From Chrysoperla carnea (lineage: Eukaryota; Arthropoda; Insecta; Neuroptera; Chrysopidae), in NCBI RefSeq assembly GCF_905475395.1, contig NC_058338.1, forward strand, positions 13,840,935-13,904,934: a stretch of 64,000 nucleotides of DNA. Reading direction: 5' to 3'. Of this stretch, positions 57,201 to 64,000 are shown piece after piece; within the stretch, counting starts at the first letter, position 1, and the number at the start of each line of letters is the position of its first letter. The notes beneath the pieces were generated by a model, which saw nothing but the letters and a program-made list of their open reading frames with translations, did no database searches and was not told the origin of the DNA. The translations under genes were made by a program, and so were the position numbers.

Positions 57201-60200
57201 TAGGTTTCTCTCTTCGTTCTTTGAGTTATCGTGTCCACAGACGGACAACCGGATATGGATAAATTAGGTGATTCTATGAACTCCTATACCAAAGTTTTGT
57301 TCTTAGCATCAATATTTTTAGGCGTTACAAACTTGGTACTAAACTTAGTATACCTTGATATATATCACATATATACGGGGTTTTAAAAGTCAATATGATA
57401 GTCCCTATTTAGTTAAGCATTTTATCTAAAAAGCTCATTGATAACTTAATCTAACCCTGCTTGGGTAACACTTTTTTTTACATTGCATTCGGTATCATAT
57501 AATATCAGTATACAATTTTACAATAAAACATAACGTGATGAAAGTTATTTCGCGTGTTTTCCAACACTTAGAAAATCACACATATGCTAATATTGTATAT
57601 AAGTACCTATACAATACAATCTGTCTGTGATATTAAACATTTTAAAAGCACTTTTACAAGTTGCAAGGTAAATAAATAATGTATTATTATAATAGTTCAA
57701 CTTTTTGAATAATACTGTAAAAATAGATAAATGTAAAATAAAAAAAAATTTACCTACAATATGATCCAAATCGTAAAGCAGTGCCAGTTATTCGTGACTT
57801 TCTTGTACGCTTATAAAATAGCCAACATGGATTCGAGGATAGTTAAAATCGATAAATGTATCGCAAACTGAATTTTTCTAGTTGATGTGGGATCTTCTCT
57901 GAAAATCTCGATCTACGTCTATCATTTCGGCTGACGGATCATTGTAGCGTGTTTCAAGCGGAAATGATGGCGATTCATGAAATATGTGAATGTATATGAC
58001 TGAACGCCTTTAGGTGCAGGGACATTACAATCTTCACCGACAGCCAAGCAGCCCTTAAATCCTTCAGCTCAGTCTATCTAACGTTAAAGGTAGGGCAGGA
58101 CTGCCGTACGTCCTTAAATGAGCTGGAAAAACAAATGAATGTAAACCTGGTATGGGTACCGAGACACAGGGACATTTCAGGAAATTGTGAAGCCGGCGAG
58201 CTTGCCAGAAATGGCACAATGCTGTCGGACACAAGTATCAATAAATATCCGGGATTTACATTTGCGAACTCCTCAAAGAGGATATCTTAAAAAAAGCCAT
58301 TCTTAGATGGAGGGAGGAACGTACTTGTGGTACTACAAGACATGGTCTGAGAATAATCGATGGCGTTCCGAAGATCTTATATCACTTCCAAGGGTCTCTG
58401 TTAGCAAAGTGGTTGCGGCTATTACAGGACACTGGTTGGGCGGCAGGCATGCTGAACGCCTGGGCCTGGAAGTGTATCACGACTCCTGCAGGAGCTGTCA
58501 CAGTGGTGAGGAGGAGGAGACTATGTCTCGTCTCCTCTGTTACTGCCCAGCTCTTGCCATGAGGAGTTGGACTTACTTGAACCAGTCTCTCTTTGACAAT
58601 CTCTCCGACCTAAAGTCCGTCGACGTCAAAGCACTCCTGCAGTTCTTGAACAGCTCCAAATGGTTCATGAAGAAGTGGCCGGGGATGGGCCAACCCTTTT
58701 TCGGGATCACAACGGACCCAACCCTGGGACCCCTTCCAAACCAACCCTACCATTGCCGATTCATGTAGGTATATCTATATATAAATAAATGTATATGTAT
58801 ATATCTATATATATATTTGAGACATTCAATACAACATTAAAAATCATGTAATTTTATTTATTTCGTCATTTCGATGTACGAACTTTATCAGAAGGTAACA
58901 GGTGTAAGTAATTGTACATAGTGTATATCGAAATATACAAATATAAAACTAAACAAAAAATCTTGACACACCATTATCGCGACTCACAAAGCGGTTGCCT
59001 GGAATAGAAAACAATGTCTCATCCACCGATATGTATTCGGATTTGCCATTAAATATACTTTTGAGCTATTCTTTCATTTCTATATGAATTTGTGGTTAAA
59101 AAAAATTAATGCCAGTTCTCTATTGATAGTACTTCTCTTTCGTTATATAGATATCTTTTAATATTATATTAATACCATCGACTTCCAATCGCTTCAACCA
59201 TTTTGTTTAAAAAAATATACTAATCACCTACCATTACCATTAGATGAGTTGAGGCAATGGATAGTTCAATATCTGTGAGCAAAAATTCGTATATTTGTAG
59301 AAATACTTGATGATTGAGTCCTTCCAAAGGGAGTGTCAGGAGTGAACAGGAGTGTTACTTGTGAGCACATAAAACTCAGGCATCACTCTTCTATTTTTCC
59401 CGATTTTTCTACATGATTCCCACATAGAACTTCAGTTCGAAACTTGTAACCAAAACTCTGTTTGGAAGAATCAAACGTAAAGCATATTCATGGCATGGTT
59501 CAGTAATGGAGGCGTTTTTCATTTTTACTTCCCAAAAGTTCACTAGCTCTTAGTTTATTAAAATGGCTAAAGTTTTAACTAAGATAGGTACACCATATAT
59601 ATTTCACAACTCCTTTTATTTATCAACAAAATTTAATTTAAATCTTGCGAGAGCACGATATTCGATTCTAGTTTATTCACATACGTTTGATAAATTGTTG
59701 TATAATGCTGCTGTATAGAAATTTCTACATTCTAAAATATCTAGTGAATTGATGATATTGTTAAAAATCTAAAACCTTTTGTTGTTCGACAGTTTAATTT
59801 TAAAATTAGTTTTTTAGAAATTTATAATGAACGTGTACAAGATTTATTGTGTGATCATAATAAAATTGGAAAATTATTACGAGTGCGTGAACATCCAAAA
59901 AAAGGACCCTATGTTGAAGGTAAGGTGTTAATTTTACTATAAAAAAATTAATTGATTCTATGTCTTAATTAGTGCTTAAAGGTTTTTTTCATAACAATTC
60001 ATATTTAATATCGTAAATGAAATAATATGAATTAACCGAATCTGCATTAACCGATGCAAACAACATTGACTTTTAATAATACGTTTTGATAGACTTACAA
60101 TTTTTAAGGTCAGTTTTTATGACGATATTCAAATATGCCATTACGGGTAAAATGATCCCATTTATACATGTTAAAATGATCCCCTTTTTGTGTGTAAAAT

Positions 60201-63200
60201 TATGATAGGTATTTTTACGACCAGTATTTCTATATTTATCAATTTGTACTTATTGCTTAGACTATAACACCAAAAACAATTTATACCCGACAAAATTGAA
60301 TTTCTGAATCGATCAGTGTTTTGATATTTATTGTGTTTTAATATTTTATAGGCTTAAAAGAACTATCTGTTGATAATGTAACAGAATTACTACATTGGAT
60401 TAAAAGTGGTGAAAGTTTGCGACGTGTAGCATCCACATTAAGCAACAAATGTTCCAGCCGGAGTCATTCTGTGTTAACGATTTCATGTCGTGTTTATTCA
60501 AACACATCAGCCAGTAATTATTCTTCAAATCGGCATCATACATTGAGTCAAATACATTTAGTTGATTTAGCTGGCAGGTAAGAACAAACGAATTTAGAAG
60601 TTAATAATACTTTTCTTTGCGTATACGTTAAATCTCACCGTCCTAGAATCATGCCGAAATTTTGCTACCCGTAAAATCTCTGGCGACTCTGTGTCTACTG
60701 GCTCTTTAGCTATTAACAATAAATACTAATAAATGAAGCACAAACCTTCGTATTCACTATAAAAAAAAAGTCCTTACTTAATTTCACTTACAAGCACAGT
60801 AAACATAAATTGAATGGCATGGTAAATCGAGGTCAACAACAATTATAACATGCATCCGTAAGAGCAGATAGATTGCGGCTTACAAACGGCTGTGCATCGT
60901 TTCTTATTAAAGCTATGATTCTAATTGCACATATATTTTGCAAGACAAAAGATAATGTTTGTGATCCATCATTTGACTAATTCTTCCTTCAAAATTTGAA
61001 CCGATATAGTGAGCGAGCATCAAGTGTTCAAAACAGTACATGTCGCTTAAAAGAAGGTGCAAATATAAATCGATCGTTAGTTGCATTGGGTAATGTGATA
61101 TCTGCATTAGCTGATAATACATCAAGTCATGGATCACGCTTTGTACCATATCGAGATTCAATTTTAACATGGCTGCTAAAAGAAACTTTAGGTGGAAATT
61201 CCAACACATTTATGATTGCTAGTAAGTTCAACTTGTGTGCGATTTTTATTCTGTAGTAGGTAATTTGTATCGTTTTTTATTAGCTTATTTTATAATTAAT
61301 AGTTTTTTATTACATTAGCGATATCGCCATCCAGCTCATGCTACAGTGAAACTGTAAATACTTTACGATTTGGACAGCGTGCAAAGCATATTATAAATGA
61401 GCCATTAATAAATGAAGATCCAACCATTCGAATTATACGAGAATTGCGTGAAGAAATTGCTTATTTAAAAAGTTTATTGCAAAATCATAATAACGTAAGT
61501 ATAAAAAAAAGAATTGCCAAAAGTAGTTAAGATGGACGATAATCGACAATATAGTGTAAGCGCTGACAATACTTCTGGTCTATACAAGTGTCTCTAAGGC
61601 AATCCTTCTTCAAGTTTTGGAGCTTTTTTTTTATTAATTTTTCTATTTTATTCTTCCGAAATGATATATCCAAAGGATACACTTTACAATCTTATTACTA
61701 ATAAAAGGTCATTACACTATTCTTCCTATGTGGCTTCTCATCTCGCAATACAGAACCAAATATTACGGGAGGGGCTCTTGCACCCCCTGCCATGAAGGAA
61801 AATATATAGAAAAAGATTAAAAATTCATTGTCCTCCTGTACTCTTTTCCACACGAAAAAATTCATATCTCACCATTAATTAACCGTACAGTAAATACACT
61901 TCCAGAAGTTTTTCTAGTACTACCTCGAAAGTATACGCTATCTACCATACTATATTTACAGAACGTTCACATTTTTTAAGCCTGTTTGTAGTTTAAGTGA
62001 AACAAAACTTTTTACAGGGTGTATCAAATATGGGAAGTATTTTACAACAAATTAAACCACAGCGAAATCCTCAATCAGAAACAAACAACTCACAACCAAA
62101 TAGCAGCAACAGCAGCAGCATAGAATTGGCAGAAACTAGCCAAGAAGTACCCATCGCATCAACGGTTCCATTAGAAATACAATCCAAGGAATTGAATTCG
62201 CCAGAAAATTTAAAAGTCCCTCCATCTGATAATAGTTTACGTAGAACATACAGTGCAGCTGAAATTCAACGAAAGCAAGACAAAAAACTTTCTAATCGTT
62301 ATACATCACACGAAGCATTAATTGAAAGTCCCCCATCTAGTGAAGAAACTTTTGAAATATCAAAACCAGAAACACAAATCCCAAGCGAAAGTGGTAGTCA
62401 GACTAGCTTAGCTGAAATTCAAAAAACGAATGCAATCAAAGATGCAATAAAAACTCATAAACAAAATAAACGTTCAGAAATCGTTGCATCCGTTACAGAA
62501 AGATTATATTCACAGGGTGTACAAAAGAACAATTCACGTTCAAGTAGCAGTAGCGTTATGTCAGATTTAAGCACAAATGCACGAAATCGATTACAACAAA
62601 TCAGTTTAAAAGCACTGAGTGCAAGTCGACGTTCAAAACGCCAACAAGTACACGTTGGAACTCAAACAAATCTGTTAAAAACTATTCGAGTTCGAGAAAT
62701 TGGCATCGACACTCAGAATGATATAAACACAGTGTTACAATTAACAAAAGATATATCGATTGAGACATCTTTAACAAATTCAACACAAAATGTCGCTGTT
62801 GGTTCGGATAACATTTTATTATTTGATAAAACTATTGAAACTTTAACAAATAAACCAGCGTTTAAATTAACACGTAGTTGTGGAAACATAACAGACGACT
62901 TAGCTTTACTAAATAATGATGACGATAATTTTAAGTCGAATTCATTAACTACATCAAATAAATTAAAATCTAATATTTCATTTACGAAGTACATAACAAA
63001 TACACAAACTCAAACCTTATCGAATGAAAATATAATTTTATTCAATTTAAATTCAAATAAAACTCGAAATAAAACCACTAATGTTAATATAATTAATTTA
63101 AATTGTAGTAACCAATTTGAATATTCATCAGCGGATGAATCAATTTCAGATGATAGTTTGGATGGTAATATAAATTTACCATCAAAATATCATACAACAC

Positions 63201-63979
63201 CAGATTTACTAAACAATCATAACAATACACTTGAAGCCACAAAACAGTTACGTGTAAATTATGCTTTACAATTTGGTAATATTGAATATTTTGAGACAGC
63301 AAGTGAACAGATATGTTCTAATGAGTATCATTTACACTATGCATGGATAACACATGAAAAAGATTGGGAGTATGCAACTGTTAACATAGTTCAAACGTAT
63401 CGCATTGAATATTGTACAGCTGAAATAAAAACGGAAAAAATACCATTGGAAAAAGTACAATATTTTAAAGGTAATTCAATGCAAACGCCTGTTCAAGTTG
63501 AAGAAGATTTTGATGAACAAATCTCTCTTCCTAAACAGGAACATTCTAAATGTTGTTGCAAGACAAATCAACAAATTGACAGTCAATTGTTCACAGCATC
63601 TGCGATGAATTTTATATCTGAAGCAACTTACTATTTATCAACTTTAAGCGAAAAAATTTCTAATAAATGTAAATGTAATAATTCATTCGATATAGCGGTG
63701 CAAACAAACACTATACAAGATTACGAAATAGAAACTAGTACGAATTTTATAATGCCTATAAATCAGTGGGAACTACCTTTAGAACAATCTTGCAATAGTT
63801 TAGAAACAACGCTTCGAAATATGGATGAACATGATAAAATTCGTTTAAGTAGAACAACATATTCAAATCATAGACGTACATTATCGAGTCCTCGATTGTA
63901 TTTACAAGAGTTACAAAGTTTAAGAAAGCAATTAGTTGAAGAAACTCGACGAAATATATCAAAAATTAATCAAGATTAA
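54213..63979 (+). CDS. Kinesin-3-like motor protein with long disordered tail
   Basis: Microtubule plus-end motor by family. Ten exons: 54213-54259, 54332-54404, 55135-55224, 55763-55879, 56508-56596, 59810-59919, 60352-60577, 61010-61221, 61319-61494, 62018-63979; phases agree and give 1033 residues. N-terminal motor (1 to about 365): [17 protein letters not shown]-loop GQSATGKT at 95-102 (canonical GQTGSGKT), [13 protein letters not shown], switch I NKCSSRSH at 207-214, switch II DLAGSE at 247-252, [18 protein letters not shown] and [13 protein letters not shown] short helix ([14 protein letters not shown]) follows, then a 650-residue Ser/Thr/Asn-rich tail from one exon. I see no FHA, PX or START domain there. 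Exon 6 starts at 59810, because that acceptor alone joins KISI to SFLEIY. Closest class by motor features is KIF16/KIF13-type; orthology unresolved. Confidence 0.87.
57110..57385. repeat. Interspersed repeat, 'acacctataccaa' family, copy 2
   Basis: Within kinesin intron 5; parallels 51220-51430 and extends further right to a 'cttgatatatatcacatata' end. No coding content. Confidence 0.5.
57880..58830 (+). mobile_element. 5'-truncated LINE remnant (RNase H and 3' end)
   Basis: Lies in kinesin intron 5. Translation gives an RNase H piece ([14 protein letters not shown], then VNLVWVPRH) and a C-terminal zinc-knuckle piece ([34 protein letters not shown]). These are typical of I/Loa/R1-type non-LTR elements. 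The pieces sit in different frames, with a stop just before the RNase H part, and the RNase H active-site region is altered (GNCEAG where GNExAD is usual), so the copy is dead. It ends in a TA/ATA-rich tail near 58770-58830. GC content is much higher than the surrounding intron. Confidence 0.85.
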
Positions 63980-64000
63980 TTAGGTACTATGTTTTAATTT

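Noticed and set aside
58307-58768. Host gene of 153 codons
   Set aside because: The zinc-knuckle and flanking RNase H remnants identify it as the 3' end of a LINE inside a kinesin intron.

Overview
This is an AT-rich, intron-bearing nuclear segment from an insect. Short phase-matched introns, a CLIP-domain serine protease, ecdysteroid-kinase-like (EcKL/CHK) genes, an AA15 chitin-type LPMO and a BEL/Pao retrotransposon all point to an arthropod. I cannot fix the order from sequence alone. Exon models were built by hand from splice consensus and reading phase; no transcript or database was consulted.

Layout, left to right. 168-3173 (+): 3' part of a CLIP-domain trypsin-like protease. 4236-10267 (-): nine-exon FAM161-type ciliary/centrosomal protein, with a MITE and a (TA)n tract in its introns. 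10268-12795: gene-free, holding a Helitron-like element with a GC-rich internal minisatellite. 12796-43825 (+): five tandem EcKL genes, called A to E here (A 12796-14892, B 18029-20295, C 24134-26680, D 37106-40379, E 41082-43825). A recent-looking BEL/Pao element (26953-34012) lies between C and D. 45073-47742 (-): eight-exon N-acetylneuraminate lyase with TTAA-flanked MITEs in two introns. 49527-50566 (+): orphan secreted His/Pro/Asn-rich protein with a TATA box. 51798-53190 (+): three-exon AA15 LPMO. 54213-63979 (+): ten-exon kinesin-3-like motor with a long disordered tail and a LINE remnant in its fifth intron.

The most notable system is the EcKL array. Every gene encodes two kinase-fold halves in one polypeptide. 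The N-terminal half keeps the Brenner motif (HGDxWxxN). The C-terminal half has HGN in the same place in all five genes, so the catalytic Asp is Asn. The array therefore looks like a family of covalent kinase-pseudokinase fusions. The pseudokinase halves are strongly homogenised within subgroups (A/B/C and D/E), while the catalytic halves diverge. That suggests gene conversion confined to one domain, with substrate diversification in the other.

The spacers record the history. The spacer plus gene unit leading to B was duplicated to give C. One spacer later gained a TA-flanked MITE, which was then hit by a tRNA-derived SINE; the other spacer preserves the empty site. Other functions (protease, chitin oxidation, sialic acid cleavage, microtubule transport) are unrelated neighbours with no sign of joint regulation.
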